Positions 8,400 through 17,320 of a DNA stretch of 64,000 nucleotides are shown piece by piece. The DNA lies in contig NZ_JARGCS010000024.1 of the NCBI RefSeq assembly GCF_029193575.1, positions 167,050-231,049 of the forward strand, in the 5' to 3' direction. The number at the start of each line of letters is the position of its first letter. The first letter of the stretch is position 1. Both the position numbers and the translations under genes were made by a program. A model generated the notes under the pieces. That model was not told the DNA's origin. It saw only the letters and a list, made by a program, of their open reading frames with translations, and did not search any database. The stretch comes from Pseudomonas entomophila. GTDB taxonomy: Bacteria > Pseudomonadota > Gammaproteobacteria > Pseudomonadales > Pseudomonadaceae.

Positions 8400-10376
8400 A
8401 TGCGCTATTTGCTGATTGTGCTTCTGGGCTGCCTGCCCATGCTGGCGGGAGCGGTCGATTTCGACAGCGCCACCCGACAACTTCCTCTGGGCAAACTGAT
8501 GCAGGTCTTCGAAGACCGCGAAGGCACCGCCACCATCGCCCAGGTCAGCGCCCCCACGTTCGCTGGCCGCTTCCGTCAACATGACCAAGACGTGCTCAAT
8601 GCCGGCTATTCCACCTCGGTGTTCTGGATTCGCCTGGACCTGCGCCCTGTCGGCCCGCCGGCCGCGCCCCGGCAGTGGCTGCTGGAGCTTGCCTACCCGC
8701 CGCTGGACCACCTGGAGCTGTACCTGCCGGACGGCCAGGGCGGCTACCGCCTGGCCCGGCGCACCGGCGACGCGCTGCCCTACGACAGCCGGCAGATCCT
8801 GCAGAACAACTACCTGTTCGAGTTGCCGTTGGTCGCCGGCCAGCCGACCACGGCCTACCTGCGGCTGCACAGCGAAGGGTCGGTGCAGGCGCCGCTGACG
8901 CTCTGGTCGACCGACGCCTATATCGAGGCGCAGCCCACGCGCCTGTATGTGCTGGGCATGATCTACGGCGTGCTGCTGGTGATGCTGGTGTACAACCTGT
9001 TCATCTACCTCAGCGTGCGCGACGTCAGCTACCTCTACTACATCTTCTACATCGCCTCGTTCGGCCTCTACCAGGTGTCGGTCAACGGTGCTGGCGTCGC
9101 CTACTTCTGGCCTGACAACCCCTGGTGGACCAACGCCGCCACGCCTTTGTTCATTGGTGCCGCCGGCCTGTTCGGCTGCCAGTTCGCCCGCAGCTTCCTG
9201 AAACTGGGCCGGCTCAGCCGTGGCCTCGACCGCCTGTTGCTGCTGCTGATGGGCGCGGGCGTGCTGGTGGTGGTGCTGGCGGTCAGCATGCCCTACGGTG
9301 TGGCCTTGCGCATGGCCACCGGCCTTGCCCTGGCGTTCACCGTGAGTATCTTCGCCGCAGGGGTGTTCGCCTGGCGGCGCGGGGTTCGGGTGGCGCGTTG
9401 GTTCGTCGTCGCCTGGTCGGCGTTTTTGCTGGGAGGGCTGGTCAATACGCTGATGGTGCTCGGCTACCTGCCCAACGTGTTCCTGACCATGTACGCCAGC
9501 CAGCTGGGCTCGGCGTTGGAGGTGGCGCTGCTGTCGCTGGCGCTGGCCGACCGCATCAACAGCCTGCGCGAGGAACAGGCGCGGGCGCTGCGTGACACCG
9601 GGCGTACCCTGGAGCACCTGAACCAGCAACTGGCCCGCAGCAACCGGCTGAAAGATGACTTCCTCGCCACCGTGACTCACGAGTTGCGCACCCCGATGAA
9701 CGGCGTGATCGGCTCGCTGGAACTGATGCAGACCGTGCCCATGGGCGCCGAGCAGGCCCAGTACCACCGTACCGCGACCGGCTCGGCCCAGGACATGATG
9801 GCCATGGTCGATGACATCCTCATCCTCACCGAGCTGCAGGCCGGCCGCCTGCGCGCCCACGGCGCCCCGTTCAGCCTGCGCCGCCTGCTTCAGGAACTGC
9901 GCGCCGGCTACGCCGGGCAGGTATTGGGCAAGGGGCTGTACCTGAGCGTTGACATCCCCGACGACTTGCCCGACGGGCTGGTGTGCGACGCGCAGAAGCT
10001 GGCGCGCTGCCTGGCCTGCCTGGTGGACAACGGCCTGAAGTTCACCCACCAGGGCGGCGTGATGATCCAGGCCCGCGGACGGTGGGCCGGGCCGGACAGC
10101 CTGGTGTTGAGCCTTACGGTGAGCGACAGCGGCATCGGCTTCGAAGACCTCGACCAGGCGATCCTGTACCAGCGTTTCTTCCAGGTCGACGGCTCCATGA
10201 CCCGGCGCTACGGCGGCTTGGGCATCGGGCTGTCGATCTGCCGGCAGTTGGGCGAGTTGATTGGCGCGCGGTTGTCCCACGAGTCGACGCGCGGGCTGGG
10301 GAGTCGTTTCGAGCTGTCGTTGACGGTGGCCGTGGCTCAACTGCAGGTGCCCTCCGGTCACGTAGCCCATTCATGA
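8400..10376 (+). CDS. ladS: LadS-type 7TMR-DISM sensor histidine kinase, no receiver domain
   Basis: 658 residues: signal peptide (1-18), periplasmic 7TMR-DISMED2 sensor domain (about 25-170), seven membrane segments (about 180-385), HisKA domain with phospho-acceptor His427 in THELRTP, and HATPase_c with N box (Asn544), G1 box DSGIG (576-580) and G2 box GGLGIGLS (605-612). P. aeruginosa LadS, beside thiD as here, senses calcium and feeds the GacS phosphorelay controlling Rsm RNAs. That protein continues into a C-terminal receiver domain, as I recall at about 795 residues. This one stops about 20 residues after the ATPase domain, so it has no receiver. Orthology rests on architecture and synteny; the output route may differ. 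Confidence 0.85.
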   Translation: MRYLLIVLLGCLPMLAGAVDFDSATRQLPLGKLMQVFEDREGTATIAQVSAPTFAGRFRQHDQDVLNAGYSTSVFWIRLDLRPVGPPAAPRQWLLELAYPPLDHLELYLPDGQGGYRLARRTGDALPYDSRQILQNNYLFELPLVAGQPTTAYLRLHSEGSVQAPLTLWSTDAYIEAQPTRLYVLGMIYGVLLVMLVYNLFIYLSVRDVSYLYYIFYIASFGLYQVSVNGAGVAYFWPDNPWWTNAATPLFIGAAGLFGCQFARSFLKLGRLSRGLDRLLLLLMGAGVLVVVLAVSMPYGVALRMATGLALAFTVSIFAAGVFAWRRGVRVARWFVVAWSAFLLGGLVNTLMVLGYLPNVFLTMYASQLGSALEVALLSLALADRINSLREEQARALRDTGRTLEHLNQQLARSNRLKDDFLATVTHELRTPMNGVIGSLELMQTVPMGAEQAQYHRTATGSAQDMMAMVDDILILTELQAGRLRAHGAPFSLRRLLQELRAGYAGQVLGKGLYLSVDIPDDLPDGLVCDAQKLARCLACLVDNGLKFTHQGGVMIQARGRWAGPDSLVLSLTVSDSGIGFEDLDQAILYQRFFQVDGSMTRRYGGLGIGLSICRQLGELIGARLSHESTRGLGSRFELSLTVAVAQLQVPSGHVAHS

Positions 10377-10407
10377 GTGCCCTGGTCGCGGGGCGCCGTG
10401 GCTCCCT

Positions 10408-10440
10408 GTAGAAGCGGGCTCGCCCCGCGATAGGGCCGGC
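10408..10440 (+). repeat. REP element
   Basis: Single forward REP about 30 bases downstream of the ladS stop (variant GGGCTCGCCCCGCGATAGGG). Confidence 0.8.
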
Positions 10441-10536
10441 AAATGCCCCCCGAACTGTCCTTTTTGCCCCTATGCCCCCCCGGCATTGAATGCTTCACTG
10501 GAGATTCCAGGCCCGACCGGATCCAGGGAGCCCCCG

Positions 10537-12180
10537 ATGAACCTGCACCAGTACGCCGAAACCCACGAGGTCACCAACCAGCCCCCGTCGCTCGACGGCG
10601 CCAACCTCTATCGCCTCGACCAACCCCTGCAGGAATGGTCCCGCCGCTTCGGCGCCAGTTGGGCCGAGTCGCGGATCGACGCCTACGGCGCCCTGGCCGG
10701 CGGCCCGCTGATGGCGGCAGGCTTCCTGGCCAACGCGCACAAGCCTGAATTCAGCAGCCACGACCGCTACGGCCACCGTATCGACCTGGTGGAGTTTCAC
10801 CCCGCCTACCACGAACTGATGCGCACCGCCGTCGAGCACGGCCTGCCCTCGCTGCCCTGGGCCGACCCACGCCCCGGTGCACACGTGGCCCGCGCCTCGA
10901 TGACCTACCTGCACAGCCAGGCCGAAGCCGGCACCGGCTGCCCGCTGACCATGACCTTCGCCGCCGTGCCGGCGCTCAAGCTGCAGCCGGAGCTGGCGCA
11001 GTACTGGCTGCCCAAGGTCCTGGCCCGCGAGTACGACCCGCGCAACGTCGGCGATCGGCACAAGGCCGGGGTGACCCTCGGCATGGCCATGACCGAGAAG
11101 CAGGGCGGCACCGACGTGCGCGCCAACACCACCCGCGCCTACCCGGTCGGCACCCCCGGCCCGGGGCAGGCCTACGAGCTGGTGGGCCACAAGTGGTTCT
11201 GCTCGGCGCCGATGTGCGATGCCTTCCTCACCCTGGCGCAGACCGAAAAAGGCCTGAGCTGCTTCCTGCTGCCGCGTCACCGCCCCGACGACCAGCGCAA
11301 TCAGTTCTACATCCAGCGCCTGAAGAACAAGCTCGGCAACTGCTCCAACGCCTCCAGCGAAGTGGAGTTGCGTGGCGCCCTGGCCTGGATGATCGGCGAA
11401 GAGGGCCGTGGCGTACCGACCATCATCGAGATGGTCGCCATGACCCGCTTCGACTGCATGGTCGGCTCCAGCGCCCTGATGCGCCAGGCCCTGACCCAGG
11501 CCGCGCACCATTGCGCGCACCGCAAGGTCGGCGGGCGCGTGCTTGCCGGGCAGCCGTTGATGCAGAACGTGCTCGCCGACCTGGCCCTGGAAAGCGAGGC
11601 GGCGTTGGCCCTGAGCCTGCGCATGGGCCAGGCGTTGGACCAGTTGGACGACCCGCAGCAGGCGCATTTCGCCCGCCTGGTGACGGCGGTGGGCAAGTAC
11701 TGGATCTGCAAGCGTGCCCCGGGAATGATCAACGAAGCCGCCGAATGCCTGGGCGGCGCGGGCTACGTGGAGGACAGCATCCTGCCCCGGCTGTACCGCG
11801 AGGCGCCGGTCAACTCCACCTGGGAGGGCTCGGGCAACGTGCAATGCCTGGATGTGTTGCGCGCGTTGTCCAAGGAGCCGGGTGTGCTCGACGCGCTGTT
11901 CGCCGAGCTTGGCGACGGCCACGGCGACCCGCGCCTGGCCGCGCATATCGGCAACCTCAAGGGCGCCTTCGCCGACACCGACGATATCCAGTACCGCGCC
12001 CGCCAGCTGACCGAGGACATCGCCGTGGCGTTGCAGGCCAAGCTGCTGCTGGAGGCCGGCAACGCCGTGGTCAGCGACGCCTTCATCGGCAGCCGCCTGG
12101 GAGGCGGTGGCCGGGTGTACGGCGCGTTGCCGCGTGGCGTCGATGCCCAGGCCCTGGTGGCGCGCGCCACGCCGCTCTGA
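10537..12180 (+). CDS. aidB: AidB-like acyl-CoA dehydrogenase-family flavoprotein
   Basis: 547 residues from the ATG at 10537, preceded by CAGGGAG. The family is recognised from the N-terminal THEVTNQPPSL followed by NLYRLD, the EAGTGCPLTMTFAA stretch, the TEKQGGTDVR flavin loop and the ECLGGAGYVE segment. E. coli AidB (541 residues) belongs to the adaptive response to alkylating agents; it binds FAD and DNA and has only weak isovaleryl-CoA dehydrogenase activity. Databases often label relatives isovaleryl-CoA dehydrogenase. It stands alone, with no leucine-degradation genes beside it, which favours the AidB role. No Ada-type operator could be recognised. Confidence 0.85.
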   Translation: MNLHQYAETHEVTNQPPSLDGANLYRLDQPLQEWSRRFGASWAESRIDAYGALAGGPLMAAGFLANAHKPEFSSHDRYGHRIDLVEFHPAYHELMRTAVEHGLPSLPWADPRPGAHVARASMTYLHSQAEAGTGCPLTMTFAAVPALKLQPELAQYWLPKVLAREYDPRNVGDRHKAGVTLGMAMTEKQGGTDVRANTTRAYPVGTPGPGQAYELVGHKWFCSAPMCDAFLTLAQTEKGLSCFLLPRHRPDDQRNQFYIQRLKNKLGNCSNASSEVELRGALAWMIGEEGRGVPTIIEMVAMTRFDCMVGSSALMRQALTQAAHHCAHRKVGGRVLAGQPLMQNVLADLALESEAALALSLRMGQALDQLDDPQQAHFARLVTAVGKYWICKRAPGMINEAAECLGGAGYVEDSILPRLYREAPVNSTWEGSGNVQCLDVLRALSKEPGVLDALFAELGDGHGDPRLAAHIGNLKGAFADTDDIQYRARQLTEDIAVALQAKLLLEAGNAVVSDAFIGSRLGGGGRVYGALPRGVDAQALVARATPL

Positions 12181-12184
12181 GCGC

Positions 12185-12204
12185 GTTGCCCCGTGATAGG
12201 GCCG
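12185..12204 (+). repeat. REP fragment
   Basis: Half a REP element (GCCCCGTGATAGGGCC) directly after the aidB stop. Confidence 0.6.
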
Positions 12205-12286
12205 TCACTGACCACCGGGGATGTTTTTAGCGCAGAAGGCAGGCAAGATGGAAACCCTGCATGTGCCAGAAGACAGGAAGCCCAGC

Positions 12287-13750
12287 GTGAGCCAAGCGTT
12301 TGTAGTCGTTGATACCCCCGAACAGGCCGTCGACCGTCTGGCGGCCCTGCATGAACAGGCCACCGGGGCCCTCAGTCAGGCCCTCAAGCGCTACCTCAAG
12401 GACCGCACCGAGCCGGACCAGGACCAGCGCGCGCTGTTCCGCTACCCGGCCCTGCGCCTGACCTACTACAGCCACGGCGAAGTCGCCGCCACCACCCGCG
12501 CCTACGCCAAGGTCCAGGTGGCCGGCACCTACAGCGTCACCATCACCCAGCCGGCCGCCTTCCGCGGCTACCTGCTGGAGCAGTTGCGCCCGCTGATGAG
12601 CGACTACACCGTCACCCTCGAAGTCGGTGTCAGCGAACAGAACATCCCGTACCCCTACGTGGTCGACCAGGGCGACGAGCTGGCCGGTAGCGGCATCACG
12701 GCCGCCGAGCTGGCCCGGGTGTTCCCCAGCACCGACCTGTCGGCGGCCACCGACAACATCGCCGACGGCCTGTGCGACTGGGGCAGCGCCGAGACCCTGC
12801 CGCTGGCGCTGTTCGACGCCGCCCGCGTGGACTTCTCGCTGCGCCGCCTGGTGCACTACACCGGCAGCGACTGGCGCCACGTGCAGCCGTGGATCCTGCT
12901 GACCAACTACCACCGCTACGTCGACCAGTTCATCGGCCACGGCCTCGAGCAGCTGCGCCAGGACCCGCGCTTCGTGCGCATGGTCCTGCCCGGCAACGTG
13001 GTGATCGAAAAGGGCATGGACGACGGTGAGACCCAGGCCCTGGTGGCCAGCGTGGTCTGGCACCGCTACCAGATGCCGGCCTACCACCTGATCGCCGCCG
13101 ACGGCGACGGCATCACCCTGGTCAACATCGGTGTCGGCCCGTCCAACGCCAAGAACATCACCGACCACCTGGCCGTGCTGCGCCCGCACTGCTGGCTGAT
13201 GATCGGCCACTGCGGCGGCCTGCGCCAATCCCAGACCATCGGCGACTACGTGCTGGCCCACGCCTACATGCGCCGCGACGGCATCCTCGACCGGGTGGTG
13301 CCGCCGAACATCCCGATCCCGGCCCTGGCCGAGGTGCAGTTGGCCTTGCAGGAAGCGGCGGCGCAGGTCACCGGCGAGCGTGGCGAGGAACTGAAGAAGC
13401 GCTTGCGCACCGGCACCGTGCTGACCTACGACGACCGCAACTGGGAGCTGCGCTGGGCCCAGGAGCGGCCATTGATCAACCTGTCGCGCGCGGTGGCGGT
13501 AGACATGGAAAGCGGCACCATCGCCGCCCAGGGCTATCGCCTGCGGGTGCCTTACGGCACGCTGCTGTGCGTGTCCGACAAGCCGCTGCACAGTGAGATC
13601 AAGCTGCCTGGCTCGGCCAATGCCTTCTACAACCGTGCGGTCAGCCAGCACCTGAAGATCGGCATCGCCGCCCTCGACCTGCTGCGCACCGAGCTCAACT
13701 CGCTGCACTCGCGTAAACTGCGCAGCTTCGATGAGCCGCCGTTCCGCTGA
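12287..13750 (+). CDS. amn: AMP nucleosidase
   Basis: Amn hydrolyses AMP to adenine and ribose 5-phosphate, setting adenylate levels. I choose the GTG at 12287-12289 (487 residues) because AGGAAG lies 6 bases upstream and homology begins right there; in-frame ATGs at 12221 and 12248 would add 22 or 13 residues. It has an N-terminal AMN domain (about 10-170) and a C-terminal phosphorylase-like domain with GVGPSNAKN, IGHCGGLR and AVDMESGTIAA, the last being the nucleoside-phosphorylase catalytic region. It is probably co-transcribed with rluE 6 bases downstream. Confidence 0.95.
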   Translation: MSQAFVVVDTPEQAVDRLAALHEQATGALSQALKRYLKDRTEPDQDQRALFRYPALRLTYYSHGEVAATTRAYAKVQVAGTYSVTITQPAAFRGYLLEQLRPLMSDYTVTLEVGVSEQNIPYPYVVDQGDELAGSGITAAELARVFPSTDLSAATDNIADGLCDWGSAETLPLALFDAARVDFSLRRLVHYTGSDWRHVQPWILLTNYHRYVDQFIGHGLEQLRQDPRFVRMVLPGNVVIEKGMDDGETQALVASVVWHRYQMPAYHLIAADGDGITLVNIGVGPSNAKNITDHLAVLRPHCWLMIGHCGGLRQSQTIGDYVLAHAYMRRDGILDRVVPPNIPIPALAEVQLALQEAAAQVTGERGEELKKRLRTGTVLTYDDRNWELRWAQERPLINLSRAVAVDMESGTIAAQGYRLRVPYGTLLCVSDKPLHSEIKLPGSANAFYNRAVSQHLKIGIAALDLLRTELNSLHSRKLRSFDEPPFR

Positions 13751-13756
13751 GGATCC

Positions 13757-14386
13757 ATGCCCCTGCCTCCCCGCTCCAAGCCGCGCCGCCCGCTGGCGCG
13801 GCCCGCCGGCCCGCGTCGCCAGCCCAAGGCGCCGCCGGCCGAGCCGCGTCTGATCCTGTTCAACAAGCCCTTCGATGTGCTGACCCAGTTCAGCGACGGC
13901 GAGGGCCGCGCGACCCTCAAGGACTATATCGACATCCCCGGCATCTACCCCGCCGGGCGCCTGGACCGTGACAGCGAAGGCCTGCTATTGCTGACCAATG
14001 ATGGCCGTTTGCAGGCGCGCATCGCCGACCCCAAGCACAAGTTGCCGAAGACCTATTGGGTGCAGGTGGAAGGGGAGCCGAGCGAGGCGCAGTTGCGCCA
14101 GTTGCGCGAGGGGGTGGCGCTCAACGACGGGCCCACGCTGCCGGCCGAGGCGCGTTTGCTGGATGAGCCCGAACTGTGGCCGCGCAACCCGCCGGTACGC
14201 TTTCGCAAGAGCGTGCCGACCTGCTGGCTGGAGTTGGTGATCCGCGAAGGGCGCAACCGCCAGGTGCGACGGATGACGGCGGCGGTGGGCTTGCCGACGC
14301 TGCGCTTGGTGCGGGTGCGGATCGGTGATTGGGCGCTGGAGGGGTTGGCGCAGGGGTGCTGGCGCGAGGTCGCCGCGAAGCTGTAG
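13757..14386 (+). CDS. rluE: 23S rRNA pseudouridine synthase, RluE type
   Basis: 209 residues. A basic Pro-rich N-terminal tail (1-28) precedes an RsuA-family catalytic domain without an S4 domain, as in RluE, which makes pseudouridine 2457 of 23S rRNA in E. coli. The catalytic Asp70 lies in [11 protein letters not shown]; the KTYWVQVEG and [10 protein letters not shown] stretches are family motifs. It begins 6 bases after amn. Confidence 0.93.
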   Translation: MPLPPRSKPRRPLARPAGPRRQPKAPPAEPRLILFNKPFDVLTQFSDGEGRATLKDYIDIPGIYPAGRLDRDSEGLLLLTNDGRLQARIADPKHKLPKTYWVQVEGEPSEAQLRQLREGVALNDGPTLPAEARLLDEPELWPRNPPVRFRKSVPTCWLELVIREGRNRQVRRMTAAVGLPTLRLVRVRIGDWALEGLAQGCWREVAAKL

Positions 14387-14394
14387 GGGGTTGT

Positions 14395-14413
14395 GCCGGC
14401 CCTATCGCGGGGC
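14395..14413 (-). repeat. REP fragment
   Basis: Half REP (GGCCCTATCGCGGGGC) between the converging rluE and DUF2788 genes; may act as part of a bidirectional hairpin. Confidence 0.55.
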
Positions 14414-14432
14414 AGCAGCACAGACCCCGCGT

Positions 14433-14636
14433 CTAAACCCCTTCAAGCATCCCCACCACCACGCTCTTGATGATGAACGCCAACACCCCCAGCCCCAGCA
14501 CGAAGAACAGGATCAACGTGCCGAAGCGCCCCGCCTTGGACTTCTTCGCCAGGTCCCAGACGATGAAGCCCATGAAGCCGATCAGCACCGTGACCAGGAT
14601 GATCATCATCCACTCTTCGAATTTTGCAGGATCCAT
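14433..14636 (-). CDS. DUF2788 small inner-membrane protein
   Basis: 67 residues with two hydrophobic segments (about 10-27 and 40-62) separated by a basic loop, DLAKKSKAGRFG. This matches the DUF2788 family, a short membrane protein common in Pseudomonas and of unknown function. Its ATG lies 18 bases after the Lrp-type gene's stop, so the two probably share a transcript. Confidence 0.8.
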   Translation of the reverse strand: MDPAKFEEWMMIILVTVLIGFMGFIVWDLAKKSKAGRFGTLILFFVLGLGVLAFIIKSVVVGMLEGV

Positions 14637-14654
14637 CGGTGTGCTCCCGGTGCG

Positions 14655-15131
14655 TCAGCGCAGGTGGGTCAAGGGCATTTCGGTGCTGGCCAGCACCTGG
14701 TTGAGCACGAAGCTCGAGCGCACGCTGGTCACGCCCTCGATCCGGGTCAGGCTGCCGAGCAGCAATTTCTGGTAGTGGTCCATGTCCGGCACCACCACTT
14801 TCAATTGGTAGTCCGCATCCATGCCGGTCACCAGGCTGCATTCGAGCACCTGGGGCAGGTTGCGGATGGCCGCCTCGAAGGTCTCGAAGCGTTCGGGGGT
14901 GTGGCGGTCCATGCCGATCAGCACGTAGGCGGTCAGGCTCAGGCCAAGCTTCTTGCGGTCGAGCAGCGCCACCTGGCGCGAGATGTAGCCGTCGTCCTCG
15001 AGCTGCTTGACCCGCCGCGAGCAGGGGGAAGGCGAGAGGCCGATACGCTCGGCCAGCTCCTGGTTGGAGATGCGCGCATCGCGCTGCAATTCGGCGAGGA
15101 TGCTCAGGTCGTAGCGGTCGAGCTTGCTCAT
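14655..15131 (-). CDS. Lrp/AsnC-family transcriptional regulator
   Basis: 158 residues: N-terminal helix-turn-helix (about 5-60, with LSPSPCSRRVKQLE as the recognition-helix region) and a RAM/AsnC ligand-sensing domain (about 70-150). It resembles feast-famine regulators that bind amino acids. It is followed by the DUF2788 gene and faces a 400-base region holding a candidate small RNA. Targets are not obvious from the neighbourhood. Confidence 0.93.
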   Translation of the reverse strand: MSKLDRYDLSILAELQRDARISNQELAERIGLSPSPCSRRVKQLEDDGYISRQVALLDRKKLGLSLTAYVLIGMDRHTPERFETFEAAIRNLPQVLECSLVTGMDADYQLKVVVPDMDHYQKLLLGSLTRIEGVTSVRSSFVLNQVLASTEMPLTHLR

Positions 15132-15163
15132 GGAGAAGGCCTTTTCTGTGCGGATTGCGGCGA

Positions 15164-15193
15164 ATTATCGATCCAGGGTGAAAAATTGCGCAA
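15164..15193 (-). promoter_or_regulatory. Probable sigma-70 promoter of the Lrp-type gene
   Basis: On the minus strand TTGCGC (15188-15193) and GATAAT (15164-15169) are 18 bases apart, in an AT-rich patch. Transcription would begin about 25 bases before the ATG at 15131. Confidence 0.4.
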
Positions 15194-15199
15194 GTGCTA

Positions 15200-15444
15200 T
15201 TTATCAGAGCAATCTTCGCAATCCTCTGCCGGTGCCTGTGCCGTATCGTTATCACCAGAATCACTGCCCGGACATCAGTCCACGGCGACGCGCCCCAGGC
15301 GGGCGGTCGCGGCCAGCCATCCCATCGGATCCGCCTGGCACCGGGCTACACACCTTCCAGAAGAGGGTGTGAGGTGAGCCGACGCCACAAGCGTCGAGCA
15401 CGGACGACAATTCCCGAAGGGAGGCCCAGCGGCCTCCCTTTTTT
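15200..15444 (+). ncRNA. Candidate small RNA ending at an orphan terminator
   Basis: The region 15132-15531 (400 bases) has no convincing protein gene. It holds a textbook plus-strand intrinsic terminator (15419-15444) that no plus-strand gene precedes: the upstream neighbour is the Lrp gene on the other strand. A second stem, CGACGC at 15380-15385 with GCGTCG at 15391-15396, lies just before it. This suggests a transcript of up to about 240 bases; its 5' end and promoter could not be placed. It does not match RsmY/Z, CrcZ, 6S or 4.5S RNA as I know them. Confidence 0.35.
15419..15444 (+). terminator. Intrinsic terminator, orphan
   Basis: GGGAGGCC and GGCCTCCC form a perfect 8-base-pair stem with loop CAGC, followed by six T (15439-15444). 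The T-run is only on the plus strand. Confidence 0.85.
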
Positions 15445-15531
15445 AATGCCTGCGATTTTCATCTGCCCCCCGGCTGCCCACGGTAGACTGCCGACAGTTT
15501 CAACCGGGTTTTCTTCGTCGAGAGGGGCAAC

Positions 15532-16365
15532 ATGAGGTCGCGCATCTGGCAGTGGGCGGGTGTTGGTTTGCTGGGCATGGGCATCAGCCTTGGGGCTGTG
15601 GCCCAGGGGCCGGGCGATGGGCGTGGCGGGCATGGCCCGCAGGATCCCAATGGCGGCGCCATGGGCAGCTCGCCGCTCAACGCCCGTGACGAGGTGCGCC
15701 AGACCGAGCCACCGCGCCAGGGCTACTATCAGGACATCCCCCGGCGCAACGGCGACTACCGCCACTGGCAAGCCGGCGGTCCCGGCCCGCGCCCTGGTGG
15801 CGACTGGCAAGGTCGGCCCGAGGGCCACGGCAACGGCTGGGGCCCCGGGCCGCAGTACCGTCCGGGGCACACCATCGAGCGCTTCCCCGACCGTTACTGG
15901 AAGGTGCCCTACCGTGGGCAGGACTACTTCTATTCCGGCGGCTACTGGTACCGCCCGCAGGGGCCGGGCTACGTGGTGGTGCGCCCGCCCTATGGCGTGC
16001 GGGTCGGCTACCTGCCGTCGTATGCGCGGGAGGTGTGGCTGGGCGGCGCGTTGTTCTTCCTGGTGGCCGACACCTATTACCAATACCAGGCCGACAGCCG
16101 CGAGTACGTCGTGGTCAACCCGCCCGTGGCCGCGCCGGCGCCGGTGCAGCCGCCGGGTAATGGTTACGACGTGATCGCCTACCCGATGTATGGGCAGGGG
16201 CAGGAACAGCAGGATCAGGACCGCTACCAGTGCCATCGTTGGGCGGTGAGCCAGTCGGGGTTCGACCCGGCCACGGCGAGCTATGCGCCGCCGGGAAATG
16301 TGGCCGAGCAGTATCGGCGGGCGTTGGGGGCGTGTTTGAGTGGGCGGGGGTATAGCGTCAACTGA
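15532..16365 (+). CDS. DUF6515-family exported Gly/Pro-rich protein
   Basis: 277 residues. A signal peptide (1-25, cleavage near AVAQG) is followed by a long Gly/Pro/Arg-rich low-complexity region (26-115) and a conserved core (116-185) with VPYRGQDYFYSGGYWYRP, GYVVVRPPYGVRVGYLP and a hydrophobic ALFFLVADTYYQ segment. The C-terminal half ends in a Cys-containing helix pair (YQCHRWAVSQSGFDP and GACLSGRGYSV). DUF6515 proteins are periplasmic or envelope proteins of unknown function. A good Shine-Dalgarno (GAGAGGGG) precedes the ATG. Confidence 0.82.
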   Translation: MRSRIWQWAGVGLLGMGISLGAVAQGPGDGRGGHGPQDPNGGAMGSSPLNARDEVRQTEPPRQGYYQDIPRRNGDYRHWQAGGPGPRPGGDWQGRPEGHGNGWGPGPQYRPGHTIERFPDRYWKVPYRGQDYFYSGGYWYRPQGPGYVVVRPPYGVRVGYLPSYAREVWLGGALFFLVADTYYQYQADSREYVVVNPPVAAPAPVQPPGNGYDVIAYPMYGQGQEQQDQDRYQCHRWAVSQSGFDPATASYAPPGNVAEQYRRALGACLSGRGYSVN

Positions 16366-16384
16366 CGGGGCGGGTGTTGTTACT

Positions 16385-16417
16385 GGCCCTATCGCGGGCT
16401 TGCCCCGCGATAGGGCC
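16385..16417. repeat. REP, perfect 14-bp arms
   Basis: Arms at 16385-16398 and 16404-16417 are exact inverted copies around CTTGC. It lies between two converging genes and could serve both as a terminator-like hairpin. Confidence 0.85.
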
Positions 16418-16425
16418 GGAGCTGA

Positions 16426-17295
16426 CTAGACCGGATCGGCATGCACCAGCACATCCGCCTTCGGATAGCGCGCGCGGATCGCCCGCGACGCCTCCACGCA
16501 CAACGCATGCGCCTCATGCAGCGCCAGCCCACCCGGCAACTCCAGGTGCAATTGCACGAACCATTGGCTCCCCGACACCCGTGTGCGCAGGTCATGTGCC
16601 CCCTTCACCCCGGGAATCGCCAGCACCAGCTCGAGCATGCGCTCGCCCACATCGGCGGGCAGCTCCTGGTCCATCAGGATGGCCGTGCTCTCTCGGGCGA
16701 TCTGCACCGCGCTCCACAGGATGTACAACGCGATGCCCAGCCCGAACAGCGCATCCAGCTGCGGCCAGCCGAACCGCGCCAGCAGCAGCGCCAGCAGGAT
16801 GCTGCCGTTGAGCAGCAGGTCGGAGCGGTAATGCAGCGAGTCGGCGCGCACCGCCGTGGAGCCGGTGGCGCGGATGACTTTGCGTTGAAAGGCCAGCAAG
16901 CCCAGGGTCAGCGCCAGCGACAGCAGCATCACCGCGACGCCCGCGCCGGTATCACCCAAAGGCTGCGGTGATTGCAGGCGCTCGACCGCCTGCACCCCGA
17001 TCAGCACCGCGCTGACGCCGATGAACAGCGCTTGTGCCATACCGGCCATGGCCTCCGCCTTGCCGTGACCGAAGCGGTGGTCGTCGTCGGCCGGGCGCAG
17101 GGCGTAGTGCACCGCCAGCAGGTTTAGAAAAGACGCCACCGCGTCCAGTGCCGAGTCGGTGAGCCCGGCCAGCAGGCTCACCGAGCCGCTCAGCCACCAG
17201 GCCACGGCCTTGCTCAGCACCAGTACGGTGGCCACCGCCAGCGAGGCGCGGGTGGCAAGGCGCAGCAGGCGTTGGTGTTCGGCGCTGGGCGTCAT
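16426..17295 (-). CDS. FieF-like cation diffusion facilitator
   Basis: 289 residues, six membrane segments and a C-terminal cytoplasmic domain (about 210-289). FieF-type exporters push Fe(II), Zn(II) or Cd(II) out in exchange for protons. Metal-site residues are present: Asp47 and Asp51 (TDSALDAVAS), His155 and Asp159 (HYRSD), plus the DDHRFGHGKAE loop typical of this clade. The four-ligand D-D/H-D pattern matches FieF (YiiP). The ATG has only a weak upstream AG-rich sequence. A small lipoprotein gene lies 25 bases upstream in the same direction. Confidence 0.92.
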   Translation of the reverse strand: MTPSAEHQRLLRLATRASLAVATVLVLSKAVAWWLSGSVSLLAGLTDSALDAVASFLNLLAVHYALRPADDDHRFGHGKAEAMAGMAQALFIGVSAVLIGVQAVERLQSPQPLGDTGAGVAVMLLSLALTLGLLAFQRKVIRATGSTAVRADSLHYRSDLLLNGSILLALLLARFGWPQLDALFGLGIALYILWSAVQIARESTAILMDQELPADVGERMLELVLAIPGVKGAHDLRTRVSGSQWFVQLHLELPGGLALHEAHALCVEASRAIRARYPKADVLVHADPV

Positions 17296-17320
17296 GCTCG
17301 GGGGGAAGTCCTTGTGTCGA

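Noticed and set aside
8346..10370. A 674-codon open frame antisense to ladS, and similar long antisense frames over hrpB (17868-19649), rhlE and others
   Set aside because: They follow the third-position GC bias of the real gene on the other strand, are Gln/His/Ala/Arg-rich without recognisable domains, and lack ribosome-binding sites.
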